The notes under the pieces: model-generated | The model's input: the letters and a program-made list of their open reading frames with translations, nothing else | Told to the model about the DNA's origin: nothing | The model's database searches: none | Translations under genes and position numbers: made by a program | Shown here: positions 1 through 11,600 of the stretch, one piece after another | How positions within the stretch are numbered: position 1 is the first letter of the stretch | Layout of the letters: each line of letters begins with the position of its first letter | Assembly: GCA_034687125.1 (NCBI GenBank) | Contig: JAQGBZ010000057.1 | Span: 62,001 to 126,000 of the forward strand | DNA from: Neelides folsomi | Taxonomy: Eukaryota; Arthropoda; Collembola; Neelipleona; Neelidae | Direction: 5' to 3' | Length of the DNA stretch: 64,000 nt

Positions 1-3000
1 CTTGAAAGGGCGAGGGAGTCGCACAGACCGTCAGTCGTCAACTGCCCCCGTCCACTTTACCTCCAGAAGTCGTCAGCTGTCTTTGGGAGGAGTGATGGCT
101 CCTTAATAACAACGATTTCTTCATATTATTATCAAGAGGAGGGGGAATTGTGTCTGAGTGGACTCGGTTCTCAACCAGGAGCCGATAAGTAAAAAATGCA
201 TTAAAATACCGACAATCTGAGAGAGAGTCGTTGGTTCATAATGGGGCCGTAGTCAGTCTGCTGCTGCTGTTCCTTTTTTCATCCTCCGACGAGCATCGAG
301 TTGACTTTGAAGGCGAAAAAATCTTGATAACTCTTTTCTTATACCCCGACAAAGTTACAAATCCATTTCATTTCTTTTCCCATACTCTTTCTCTTCCAAG
401 CCAAGGAGGAGTCCTCGTAAGTGCGGGGGATGGAATGAGTGATACGTAATCAAATGTCTTAATGCACTTTCCACTATGACAACCTCATTTCCGAACTCTG
501 GTTCTTTTTTCCAGTGTGAATCTCTATGTACTTTGAGACAAGAAGATAACTGAACAATAATGTAAGGTGGAGTATTACGGATAATGGATCATACCAAAAG
601 TTTTAATAAGATATATGAACTTCCCTATACTTATTATTACATAAGTTCCGTTTCTTAAGTTTTGTTGGTAATGACGTCTAAATGTCTTAATTTCTTCGTC
701 CTTCTTCACTTGTCATTTTTTCCTCTTTTTCCCTTCAGAGTGGAAGTTGAGAAAAGGATTGTATGGTAAAAGCACCTCTGTCTGATGACTCGTATGGGAA
801 GAGACCCGACGGAGAAATCCACATTTACCAGCTACCTGACTTCACATATTGTGCCCAATGAGGCCGTCCATCGCCACCATCTCCGACAAGGATAATTTAC
901 AAATGTATTAAGGGAGGGCTAAGTAGCTATATAACACTCATTGCAACAAGGTAATAAATTTCTGTATCCCAATTACGAGCTCATCGTAAATGGAATCAGG
1001 CGAATGGGAGTTGGCCGTTCATTCTCGGCTCCTTCTCTCATCCAGTTTCACTCACATTACTTTAATACATTCTACATTCTATCTCTTTTCCATCCCAAAA
1101 AGCGAGTTACGCATATAGAGTAACACTTTCCTGATATAACTACCTGTATAAGAGGTCTTTACACGGTTTTATGACTCCGAGTCTCCCACATCCTTTATAG
1201 AAAGACTTTCCTGGTACTTCGGCACAAACATTCTCACCCATTCAACCGAACTGAGAGGAAATTTGGCTTCCTTCCATGTTCAACTCTCTTTTTTCAAAGC
1301 CCCCCGAATTCACACAGGCTCATTTGAATCTATTTGACTACCGAAGAGTCGAGTCAATTGACTCAATTGGGCTCTCATTTTCTTTATTAACCTGTCTGCT
1401 CATTGGGCTTCTTCCTTTAACTCCATTTAACTCCATTTAGCTTCTTTAATAGCTTGGTGTAAATCGTCATTCAAAGAAGCTCTCTGTACAACTTACAAAC
1501 TTAAGATCTTTCTAATAAACAAAGTGTCAGTGTAGTAAAGAGACACAAAACAACTTTTGAACCTCCATTTAACGACCGTAATTTGGATTGGGCTCATTTT
1601 ACAATCCCTATACGCTCATCTGCACACACAAACACAAAATGTAAATTTTGTATGAAAGCTTTTACGTGTGTTATGTTTGTAGATATTTACTACTTATACT
1701 GATATGAAAGAAATCTTATGTGCCATTTTATTACAAGAGGTAAATGTGTAAAAAAGAGGTTAAAGTTTATTTATTCATCTTCATTACCAAACAGGGCAAA
1801 TGAGCCCCAAGTTGAATAGCACACATTATGAGACTTGTTGTATGGGTTTAGTAATAACAGTCAGATAGGCGTAATTGTTTGATTTGAGTTCATAAGAGCA
1901 ATGAAGAAATAAAATAATTCGAATGAATAAATTTCCACACGGTGAACTTTGAATCAGAGTTCATTACATTGAGTCAATGCAACATGTCAGAATTAAAAGA
2001 TTGAAGAAATAAAAGTCAAATGGAGGAGTTTTAGTAGACCAAAGAGAAGGAAAAGAATAAAGACGTAATTAGAATAAACTTCGCCCCAAGAGGATTGTAA
2101 ATTTTTTTCCCATTCAGATCTTTTACATCGCATTACAACCTACAAGACTTCATATTATTGCACGAGAGTAAATTTTGAGCAAAGTTCAAATCGCTTATAA
2201 CTCTTTTATTCCTCAATGAGATTCCGACGGTTTGAGTTGATGAATAAAATATTATCTTCAAAATCCCCATTGCAATCCTCCTCGAAGCGAGCGGAATAAA
2301 TTGTAATTAAATTGAGAGTTTTAACGGTGCTGCTTGAGATCTCCAAACCTCATTCATAAAATATAGGAAAATTTGATTCATGCATTTAAAGGCCCAATTA
2401 CTCCTCGTACAACATAATAACCTCAGTGTGAGTTGGATTATAAAAGGATGGGATTGGAGAAGAGCGCGTGGATTAGCAAATTTCCCCTTCCGCGACACCC
2501 ATTTTGATCCCCATTGAGAGATCGTAAGGTTGACCGACCGAGAATTATATATTTTATACATTAGGAATCAAAGATTGAGAACGGATAAAGCTTCTTTGGA
2601 GCTGTGTAAACCTGGCCACGCCGGAGGAGCTTCAGATGGGAGGATTTTGGTAGCTTGAAGCTTCGTCCCTTTGATTTCTCATTTGTCTCTCTCGGATCAA
2701 ATCATTTTTTGTCTCTCGGACCTCTCCTGACAGAAGGCGAAGGAAGAAGATGAGAAATTACACACAATGGCCGAATAAAGAAAATGAGAAATTAGAAGCT
2801 GAAGGTTTTGTAATTTAGAAAAAACGAACGTGCAGTTGGAGATTGTATTCCCCTGGATTGAATATTAAGCATAAGGAGCACTCTGACTGGACCCAGTGAT
2901 TTGTGAGGGAGCGAAGGGAGTGACAGCCAAACTGAGGTAAGAGAGGAACAACGTGAGGAGTCCATATGGCTTATTTCATACTCATTTAATAGGCACAGAC

Positions 3001-4424
3001 CAAGGATATAAAAGACGCATGTGTTCTATGGCCCTCTTTGTCCATTTCCATAAAAATATAATGGGATATCCTCAGGAAATTATTTATAGGGGAAAACACA
3101 ATTTTCAACAGATTCTTCTCCAAGTTTTACGAGAGCTTAATGGGAGTGGTGGGGGGGAAGCGGGTGCGGAGGGGAAAACACCCTTCCACACACAACAAGC
3201 ATATTTAGACGGGGTGAGGTGAAGGATTAGTATGCATACAAAAGCACCTCGCAGCGCAATATACTGGTGACCCCAGGGGTCATGATCAGAGTCGACCAGA
3301 GGGGGGTCACGAACCTGTATTTTACCTCACTGTATTCCCATAATGAAAGCGGAGCTACACGGGAAGCCACCACGGACGTAAGGTCTCTGGACGTGAAAAG
3401 GGAAAAAGGATTTAAAATCCAACCATAAATTCCCTCTATTACTTACGATCATCCTAATTTCGAATGACTCGATGAAAAGTTCATTTAGGATCCTGGGAGA
3501 TGAAGGGAAGGAAATTACTTTTGACCCTTCGCTTTTTAAAATCGACCAACTCCGCCTCCATCACCAATTTAACAAGATGTGAAATAAAAAAGGAATGCAT
3601 TTTAAATGAGAAAAATGAGAATAAGTGGATTTGTTTAAATGAATGAGTAGCAGCAAGAGTCTGAGCTCCAATTTCACCTTCCCCATCTGTTTTCAAGCCC
3701 TTGAAGAGTGTTTGGGAGAGTGGAGAAGAAATGATTTCCGTCACTTGGTATGATTCGGATGATCAAGTATCCTTGCACCTCCAAACTGCAATAATTCCAA
3801 GTCAGGTTTTTTATTTCCAATCCGGCTTCTCAAATCTTCCACGAGGACCAAACATTCACATTTTTGATGGGTTTAAAAAGTCTCGGTGGGTTGAAACATG
3901 CAAAGTGGAGAAGTCGCAGGACTAATTTCTTGCCGAGCTTCTTCTTCAACATGAAAGAGAAAAGAATTGGAGATTGGTGGGGTTGGAAGCCGCCTGTAAA
4001 GTAAAATATTATTCCTCGACGTCTGGCGGCTCGAGTTCCCTTGTCAATCAACTCCACCATCTCGCATTTTCACCGTCAAGTAGAGGTTAAAGAGACGGGA
4101 GATTAACAAGTCGACCAAACAACTTCCATTAAATACAACTTCTTGCAATCAAAGTTGCTTTCTTTTTAATAAAAATGAATTATTCCATCTCTATTTCTCA
4201 ATTATACATCTCTCTCTGATTCAATGTTTTTTCTTCCTTGAGTATTTGATAATGAACTTAACGATCACGAGATTCTGTAAAATCAACTTTAGAGCTGATT
4301 GATATTCCCTCATTTTTATTAATTATTGTTCAACACTGTTTAACTTTATTTTATTTAACAGTACATAATTTATATTAAATCAATTAAACATCATTATCAA
4401 TGGTATTTTATAAACAAATTAGCT
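1..4424. other. Intergenic, no gene recognised
   Basis: Short chance open frames are present on both strands, none longer than 90 codons and none resembling a known protein. The only local structure I noticed is a perfect 14-bp palindrome, GAGTCAATTGACTC, at 1351-1364. I cannot exclude introns or untranslated exons of a gene that lies mostly to the left. Confidence 0.5.
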
Positions 4425-4429
4425 TTATT
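4424..4429 (-). terminator. Polyadenylation signal AATAAA overlapping a stop codon
   Basis: Read on the minus strand the end of the 139-codon frame is CAA TAA A, so the stop codon TAA forms part of a canonical AATAAA. If it is used, cleavage would fall about 10-30 nt further on, near 4395-4415, leaving almost no 3' UTR. The hexamer is common in AT-rich DNA, so its position exactly at the stop is suggestive only. Confidence 0.35.
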
Positions 4430-4844
4430 GACAAATGTCCTCTTGTGACCTTTCTTCAAGTTTTTGATCTTCCATGAAAATTCGAAGCTTTTGAGCACAA
4501 AAACTGTGGATGTATTCGCAGAGCACTTCCGCTTTACTTTTTCCTTCTATCCCTTTCACAATGAATCTTTCCGGGATATGTTCAAACTTCTGTTTAGTCA
4601 ATTGAAGCGATTCAGTCAAAGACATCTCATCTCCAGTATTTTGTGATTCCGCTTCCAAGGGCAAAAGAGACGTTTTAGAAGGGACGGAAACTTCGCTGAC
4701 AGCATCGGCGAATTCATCTGGATCCGAGAAGGATTTCTGAATGGTAATTTCACTCCCTTTGGGCGTTGAATAAATTTCAGATTCTTCATTTTTGTCTTCA
4801 ACCTTCTCCGTTTTAATTTTGCTGTTTTCCCTTTGCTTATCCAT
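4425..4844 (-). CDS. Small acidic intronless hypothetical protein, 139 aa
   Basis: I do not recognise this protein. It is a single uninterrupted 139-residue frame beginning MDKQREN and ending EDICQ. Residues 1 to about 85 are rich in Glu, Lys, Ser and Asp with few hydrophobics, so they are probably disordered. Residues about 86-130 look like a folded, largely helical segment (KFEHIPERFIVKGIEGKS, then an amphipathic stretch with two cysteines). No signal peptide or membrane segment is visible. The TAA stop lies inside an AATAAA hexamer at 4424-4429, which suits a compact transcript. The amino-acid usage looks protein-like, unlike most neighbouring frames. It could be a real small gene, a retrocopy, or an exon whose AATAAA is coincidental. 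It sits about 0.9 kb downstream, on the same strand, of a decayed transposon gene. Confidence 0.5.
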   Translation of the reverse strand: MDKQRENSKIKTEKVEDKNEESEIYSTPKGSEITIQKSFSDPDEFADAVSEVSVPSKTSLLPLEAESQNTGDEMSLTESLQLTKQKFEHIPERFIVKGIEGKSKAEVLCEYIHSFCAQKLRIFMEDQKLEERSQEDICQ

Positions 4845-5725
4845 TTATAATTTGTTCGACTAACGTTTGTTTGAATGCAAAGCTAGATTTAATTTTTTTA
4901 TCTTATTGTCGGGTCAGAGAACGAGTCCTTCTTCTCATTCTCAGATCAAAAGTCCCAATTGTTTATAATTGCTTCTATTCTATGGTGAAAATCGGAATGT
5001 TTAAATACACGCTATTATACTAATTTTGATATAACTAAACTTTCCAATAATCTAATGTAACGTTATGTAAGAATTAGAAGCCATTTCATAAATTGACAAT
5101 TCAAACATGACTCATTTTAGGCAAAATGTAATGACGTTAATGATTTAATCCGTCAAAAACCTGATAGCAGATTCGTGTCTTACGATTAAGTGGTCCTATT
5201 TCACTCACAATCAGTTAAATTTTGAATACTTTAAGATACAAATGTAGGGCTAAGCTAGTTAACTTTACGTGAATTCCTTAACATTAAATATTTTACTTGA
5301 CAATTAAAAGTAAATAAATTAACCAAAGGTGGAAAAAACTTTCTTATTGAATTTTTCTGAATATAACATGCAAATAAAGGGGTTAAGCAATGAAAAATGA
5401 CAAAAAATGTAAGATAACACTGGGAGAGAACATGAGAGAACAATGAAAATATTAATATAGTAAACAAAGATGAAACAATAAAAAATCGGACAATATAGTT
5501 AGGATATAAGTTTGAAATGATCTGCATTGGGTTTGATCAGAAATCACCTGTAAAAATAAGAAATATTTTGATTTAATAATGGATTTTATGATGAAATTAA
5601 TAGTTAGTATAATATGTATGATAAGATATATGAATATATTTTTATACACTTAAAATTAGTCATTTCCCCAATGCGGAGGTTCAATTGAATTATTAATTAC
5701 AATAAGTATAAATAAGTATTAAACA
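4845..5725. other. AT-rich spacer, no gene recognised
   Basis: This stretch is very AT-rich and holds only hydrophobic chance frames. On the minus strand a TTTTTACAG acceptor-like site at about 5548-5556 follows a donor-like GTAATA at the end of the SWIM frame (about 5736-5741). Part of it may therefore be intron and 3' terminal exon of the decayed transposon gene to its right. I cannot confirm this. Confidence 0.4.
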
Positions 5726-6739
5726 TTAAAAATTATTACCTCTTGTGACTGTTGAGGCATTGAGTATTTTCACCAGCGAGATTGATTTCTTCTTCTTGAT
5801 GAGTTGAGGGTGATGTCGGTAACGTCCCAAATACAATACCAAAGCCGCCACGTGGGAACATGATCCAACGGTGCGAGCTCCATTCTTGCATGTGCAGAAA
5901 TGCTGAGAAATCCCCTTGTAGCCCTATCTCCGGTTAAATTCAACGTAGACCTTGTGAACCTTTGCTCCAACATACCGAGAAGACATAGAAGTACAGAGGA
6001 GATTTCTCTTTAAACGGTTGACGTAGATAACAAATTGCTCATCATTTCCAAGCTTTTCTTGAATGTAGTTGAGGGCCATCTTTGACTGATAGCTTCCCAA
6101 AGTGAACAATGACATATCTTCATCATTAAAGGGAGAAGCCATAATCGGAAAAACTGTCAACTTTATTTTGACTTACGATGTCATTTTTGAAAAATACATT
6201 GTAATGATTATTTACCTACTGCAACGATGATCATTGGCTTCAACAAGTTTCGCATTTTGAATAAGGAAAAGGTTGATTTCTGAAATTCATGCTCTGATGA
6301 CTTTTGGATGTATATGTATGTCCCATCAATGATTAAAATTACAGAACCATCCAGCATGTTGAAAAGCTTTTTTATGAACTCAGGTGTATGATGAGAATTG
6401 ACGTCTTCCTTTGAAATGTGTGAGAATCCTAAATTCTTCGGAACAAATTCAGAGGAGAATTTTGATCACTTCACTTTTTCTTTCAATAACTTTGTTGTGA
6501 ACCTCTTCGTACATTGAAATCTCCCTTGCGCTGAAATTGTTCAACCTGTGCACTCGACTCGAAGACTGAATCCATTTAGGACAATGCGAACACTTCCGGC
6601 GAGACATTTTCCAATTGACAGCTTGCGACGTAAAACATGTTGAGATGTCAAATTTTTCAGTTTCCGGTGAAACTTGAAAATACCTTGAAATTTGTTTATT
6701 GCTAAAATTTAAATAATCAGTATATTTGCATTTAATCAA
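5726..6739 (-). pseudogene. Decayed DNA-transposon gene, DDE-type fragment plus SWIM zinc finger
   Basis: Three fragments of one transposase-like protein lie in order on the minus strand. The first (6449-6739) has a Cys-containing N-terminal segment with RRKCSHCPK. The second (6208-6444, different frame) reads VILIIDGTYIYIQKSSEHEF and then MRNLLKPMIIVA, the region around the first catalytic Asp of DDE-superfamily endonucleases in arthropod and cnidarian transposons. The third (5726-6160, frame shifted again) reads TLGSYQSKMALNYIQEKL and, after an in-frame TAG at 5924-5926, a SWIM finger C-T-C-x10-C-S-H at 5852-5896. The SWIM is followed by a VAALVLYLG helix and a Lys-rich patch. The interior that should carry the other catalytic acidic residues is absent between fragments 2 and 3. 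With two frame changes, a stop and that deletion, the gene cannot encode an active enzyme. The family assignment is from memory of the motifs; the damage is seen directly. Confidence 0.75.
6621..6686 (-). repeat. Left arm of an imperfect inverted repeat
   Basis: The reverse complement of this 66-bp stretch recurs at 7473-7550 with only a few changes plus about 12 extra bases in the right copy. The left arm lies inside the first transposon coding fragment (residues around SPETEKFDIS). The pair is therefore best read as two oppositely oriented pieces of the same element. Weaker similarity continues on both sides to about 6605 and 7565. Confidence 0.7.
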
Positions 6740-6982
6740 CTAAATTATTGAAAAATATCACTTTAAATTTTGATATTTAAAACTCCCGTTTGCATAAAAT
6801 TAAATATAGTCAAGTCTTTAAAATACATTTAAGTCAGCCCGCCGTTTACTAAATAAAGGAAAATTGTAATGCATGATTTAAAAAGTATAAATAATTTTAA
6901 TTTTAACTTCGACTTCTCACATCAACGGTACTTTTGGGATTAAAATTACATTTTAGTCCTAAATTAGTACCGAAATTAACAT

Positions 6983-7126
6983 TTTTAAAGTTGACCGGTA
7001 CCGGAACGGAACTTTTAGATTAGATTTAAAAGTTGATCGGTACCGGAACGGAACTTTTAGATTAGATTTAAAAGTTGACCGGTACCGGAACGGAACTTTT
7101 GGATTAGATTTAAAAGTTGACCGGTA
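6983..7126. repeat. Tandem repeat, 42-bp unit, about 3.3 copies
   Basis: Full units begin with GTTGACC or GTTGATC at 6990, 7032 and 7074, and a partial fourth unit starts at 7116. Copies differ by single bases (ACC versus ATC, TTTAGA versus TTTGGA). Each full unit carries the motif CCGGTACCGG, a perfect 10-bp palindrome that is changed by one base in copy 2, followed by an AACGG block and an AT-rich tail. The array lies between the two arms of the inverted repeat. No coding potential is seen. Confidence 0.9.
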
Positions 7127-7472
7127 ACAAAAACAAGGGATGAATTGTTAATTTTGATATATTACTCTTTGAATAAAAGTTTTTAGTTTTATTAAAAATC
7201 GAAATTTAAAGTCGGACACTTTATAATCTTTCCCCCTAGTATATGAAGAACGCTTACAATTAAAGAGAAAAAGAAAGATTTAATTTCAATGATTGACAAA
7301 TTACAACCAATTACAATTGAAGATTTTATAATGATCTGCGTTCAGAATAATTTGAAATAGCTAAAAAAAAAGTTCAGATACATAAATATGTCTATTAGTA
7401 TTAAGAATAAAGATTTGAATAGAAAACATTTCCAATACTGAATTATCACTAAAATCCAATTTAGAATGTTTT

Positions 7473-7550
7473 AAGGTATTTTTCAAGTTTCGCCGGAAAC
7501 TGAAAAAATTTGAAAATTTTTGACATCTCAACATGTTTTACGTCGCAAGC
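7473..7550 (+). repeat. Right arm of the inverted repeat, second transposon fragment
   Basis: This matches the reverse complement of 6621-6686, with conserved blocks such as GACATCTCAACATG and TTTTACGTCGCAAGC. It differs by a duplicated TTTGAAAATTTT-like insertion in the middle. Only about 80-95 bp of the element is represented. It is therefore a relic of a second insertion or of a local inverted duplication, not a functional terminal repeat that I can demonstrate. Confidence 0.7.
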
Positions 7551-8566
7551 CTTCAATTTGGGAAATGAAAATGAAAATTCTTTCCCACATTTCATTTTTA
7601 AAATTATTGTTGAAAAAAATAATGTTGTCAAGTGAAAATTGGTTTTTTACAGTTTTTTCATCTTTCATTAATTATTATTAAAGATAACTAACCATTTCGT
7701 TATATAACAGCTAAACTAAGAAGGTACTCACCTTGAATTTAACTTCATTCAATTGGCCATAAAATCTTCTATTGGATTGAGTTAAAACATATAACGAAAG
7801 TATATGTCGCCTATTTTAGATTTTTATTTAAGTTTCACCTGCTATGATATTGTGTACATTTTTTACCCTTACGGATCGAATTTTCCTGAGGCTTCAAAGA
7901 ATGTACTCACTCTGAAATTCTGAGGATCTATTCATTATATATTGTCACATCTTATGTTAAAATGTCAAGTCCCTAACTTTATGATTTCTATGAGATTCAG
8001 ACGTGTAATTATCAGCCCGTTTTTGTGCGTTATTGACTAGATCTCTTTCATCTTCTGAAGTTTAGCAGATCAAGTCATGAATTTATTTTTGGTAATTTGT
8101 GGATTTAGAATTATGTAAATTGGGTATATTGTTCTATTATTATAAGCATAGAATGGGAATGTAATTGGAGCTGAATGAGTTGAACGAATGTGATGAAGGA
8201 ATGAAAATGATATAAATTCTTGTAGGCGAAACTCGTGAAATTCTTTCACTCGTCCTCAATTTGAATTATAATTTGCATGCGATTGATCTCAAAGCATCCG
8301 TGAGTCATTGGCGTTACATTTCCAAGCGGATTATAGCAGGGTAGTGGGCGAATATCAAGTTTCATACAATTTTATATTCTCACGAGAGCTTCAATACTCT
8401 CTCGAATGAATCTTTAGAGAAATTCCAGAGATCCCAGTTCTAAATTCTCGTTTAATCCTTCAACTCCTCATTCTTCGATGAATATTACAAAACCATGAAA
8501 ATTTCACCTTTTCAGCACGATCTCCATCATTTCCATCACTTGGTCAATGGAGGATTTGGAAATGGG

Positions 8567-8630
8567 AAATCTTTCCAATGGATTAAATCCTTTTAAACCT
8601 TGAAAAGGATTCAAACCATTGGAATAATTT
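8567..8630. ncRNA. Long imperfect hairpin, possible small-RNA precursor
   Basis: The sequence folds on itself in four steps. AAAT (8567-8570) pairs with ATTT (8627-8630). TTCCAATGG (8573-8581) pairs with CCATTGGAA (8616-8624). AATCCTTTT (8586-8594) pairs with AAAAGGATT (8603-8611). An 8-nt loop lies at 8595-8602. The interruptions are symmetrical, 2x2 and 4x4. Arms of about 28 nt with symmetrical internal loops are precursor-like. The fold also occurs on the other strand, and no expression evidence exists here. A transposon-derived inverted repeat is the main alternative. Confidence 0.25.
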
Positions 8631-11600
8631 TATTAACATCAAAATAATAATTCACCTTTGTTACAAATAATTCAAAAGAATGCTTTTGATGGGATTGGAA
8701 ATGGAGATAGTGGCGAGTGCATGAATTGGGGTTTTCTTCGACCCTTTCCAATTAATTAGCAGAAGATGAACGGAATTTATGAAGGAAATTCATTTTAAAT
8801 TACCACCAAAGGACTTATGGCGATTACATGGAGAGATTAAAAGCAAGAGTATTTATAGGATCATCCTACCAAATTCCCACTCCATTTGTTTCCATTATTT
8901 CTTATTAAAAGGTCTGTGTGTGTTCAAGTTAAAGCCCTCGAGGCCATCCACTCTCGAACGTGACTAGCAAAGGTGGGAGTAATAATGAATAAATGTGAAG
9001 AGCGGCGCTTGGAGCTGGCATCACTCGCCCCGACCAGGTTGAACACAAGTTTAACTCCACCACACAAAGGCATATGGGCCCAGGTAAAGAGAATAAGGAA
9101 AATGAAGAATTACGAGGAGGTGGATCACACACGCAACATCAACTCTATAATATGAATTTACACAAAAGTGAAATGGCAGAGAAACATTGACGCCTGGAAC
9201 GCGTTGTTGTTGTGCCCTAAAAATCCTCAACCAAACAGGAGAAACAAAACCTGGTCGCATAGGAGAAGTCGTTTGAGATGAAATGGAGACCATCGGTGTC
9301 TAATTGGAAGTGCAAGGTTGATTGTACATAGTTAGACAAGCCAGCTGGGAGATCTTGACACTTTGTCAGATTGGAGAAGGCACAAAGCGGAGTTGACCGA
9401 CCAATTATCGCCCCATGTAACTACGCGCCTTAGAATAGACTTCACTCACGAGTTGATGGCCACTATAAAGACTCTACGAATAAATACCAATATGTCAATA
9501 CACACCTGTTATATTATAATAAATTTCCTATTGGTACAGATGCGTAGGTATACCAATGTATTTAGCATCCAAACTTGCGTTGTCAGCTTCAGTACCTATT
9601 ATACCCATACAAAATATAAATAAAAAATAAATATATTACATACGAATAGTTACATACATCTTAGGTATATTCATGCAATACTTTACAATATATTATATAG
9701 TGAGAGAGCAGAGACTAATGAAGCACGTGGAAGTCTCAAGATCTTTCTGATTCTTACAAGAAAATCGAATACATTCGAATGAGATCGACGCTTAGCATTG
9801 TGTTCCCTTTACTTCTCTTCTTGGTCCATTGTGGGCCTTTATACATATTGAGACCGACTGATCTTAAATACCTGTATTATGTTTCTCCCTTTTGATTCGA
9901 CAAGGTCCGAAGGCCGGAGAGCTTTTCATTTCAAGAGGCTCAATGGGCCAGGTAATCATTGTTCTCGAGATGAGATAAGACCCCGAGTTTCCTATTCACC
10001 TCTTCGTACATCTTGAGTTATTGCCTGTATTGTGTATGCATTTATGTATTAAGTTTGGACCCTTGCTCCAAATATTAAAATTTTTTATCATTGTTAACCA
10101 TGTAGCGAGTTGACTGGACGGGTAGATGAACTCCCTACTTAATAAATTCTAATTCATGCTCCGCTGTTTTCTTAATTGTGGTTGAAATTAAGGCCGATTT
10201 GATACATGGAAAATTGGACAATTCGCATAACGTTAAAATGACAAAGATTACATGGGGAATTCATTATTAAATTATTATATAAATTCACGGAAGATTTGAA
10301 GAATGGGCAAAATTTGATAAACCCGTTGTGAAAGCTCCAACTTTCCTCGCACGTTCCGAACTTAATAGGCTTAAACGATGATTAAGAGACAACTACAACA
10401 ACCTTTGCAAATTTCGCTATTATTCAAAGCTCAAAACTTACTGTTTTCGCAACATCATAAATAAGGGGAAGATGAATAAGCGCTAAAAGGTAATTGTGAG
10501 GATTCCCCTGGATTAAACTCGCTAAATAAATATTTTGACAGTGATCTGAGGGCGAGGAGGGGAAGAGGAAATTTGAACAATTACCATCCACTAATTCTGA
10601 TATTTGCATTTAAGTGACGATGAGGCTTTTAAGAACTCAGAGCCCTTCTATGTACACGTCTCTTCTCCTTCATAACTTGTCCATTTGAATTGTAAAATTG
10701 GGAACAATAGTGTGAAATTAATTTTAAGGGCTCAATTTCTATTCAAAAAACTAAGGAGGTTTTCGGCCTCTTCGGAATCTCCCAACACGAACACACACAA
10801 CACCTTCGTCTTCTGTAACCTCTGCCTTTACATCTCTTCTAAATAGAGCCGAGGGGAAGGAACATTTAAAGATTTTAATTAAGTTTAAAAAGAGGAGTAA
10901 AATGTAAAGAACCCCATTTAAATTCACAGTCCGTCTGAGCCCGAATCGAATCAACTTCATTTACTCACAAACAAATGGTAAGGGATTTGGAACTCCGACC
11001 GACGACCGCCGCTGCCATCACATCAGTAGTGAAGACATGAACAATGCAAACAGCCAGACGCTGCTTACCTCCCTACTCCTCCTATTATATAATGTATCCC
11101 TCCAGGAGATTTAAAGTGGATGTGTAAATAGTCAATAAGAGATTCAACACGGACGCTCCGCTCGCCCAGCATTGGGCACATATAGAAATAAATATTCTCC
11201 TCGCATTAATGGACCAAAGAGCGCTAAAAGCTTTAAAAATAAAGTAAAAAGAATTGAACATGAGCGGATGCACGTTGGAGTTAAATGCGGAGAGTCCCAC
11301 TTAATATTTTAAGCTCCTCGGATCTCTACGTTTGTTGTTGGACGGAGACCATCAGAGCCCATAAGGATCTCTTCGGTTCGACAATAATGGAAAGGGAATT
11401 CACACCTCGGTCCTGAGAGTGAGTGATGGGGAAGCTAATGTCCATTCTTAATAGCCTCATCCTACTTCTCACAGACTCATCTACACATGATGATGTAGAT
11501 GTTGGTCGTTGTGCCCGTCGGTCCGCCGTTGAGTTCCAAACGGAGACTTTAATCACATATGAGCTCGCATACATCCCTATAGTTAGTAATAATGTTCCCG

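Noticed and set aside
1351-1364. Perfect palindrome GAGTCAATTGACTC as a transcription-factor site
   Set aside because: A single isolated 14-bp palindrome far from any supported gene; no basis for assigning a regulator.
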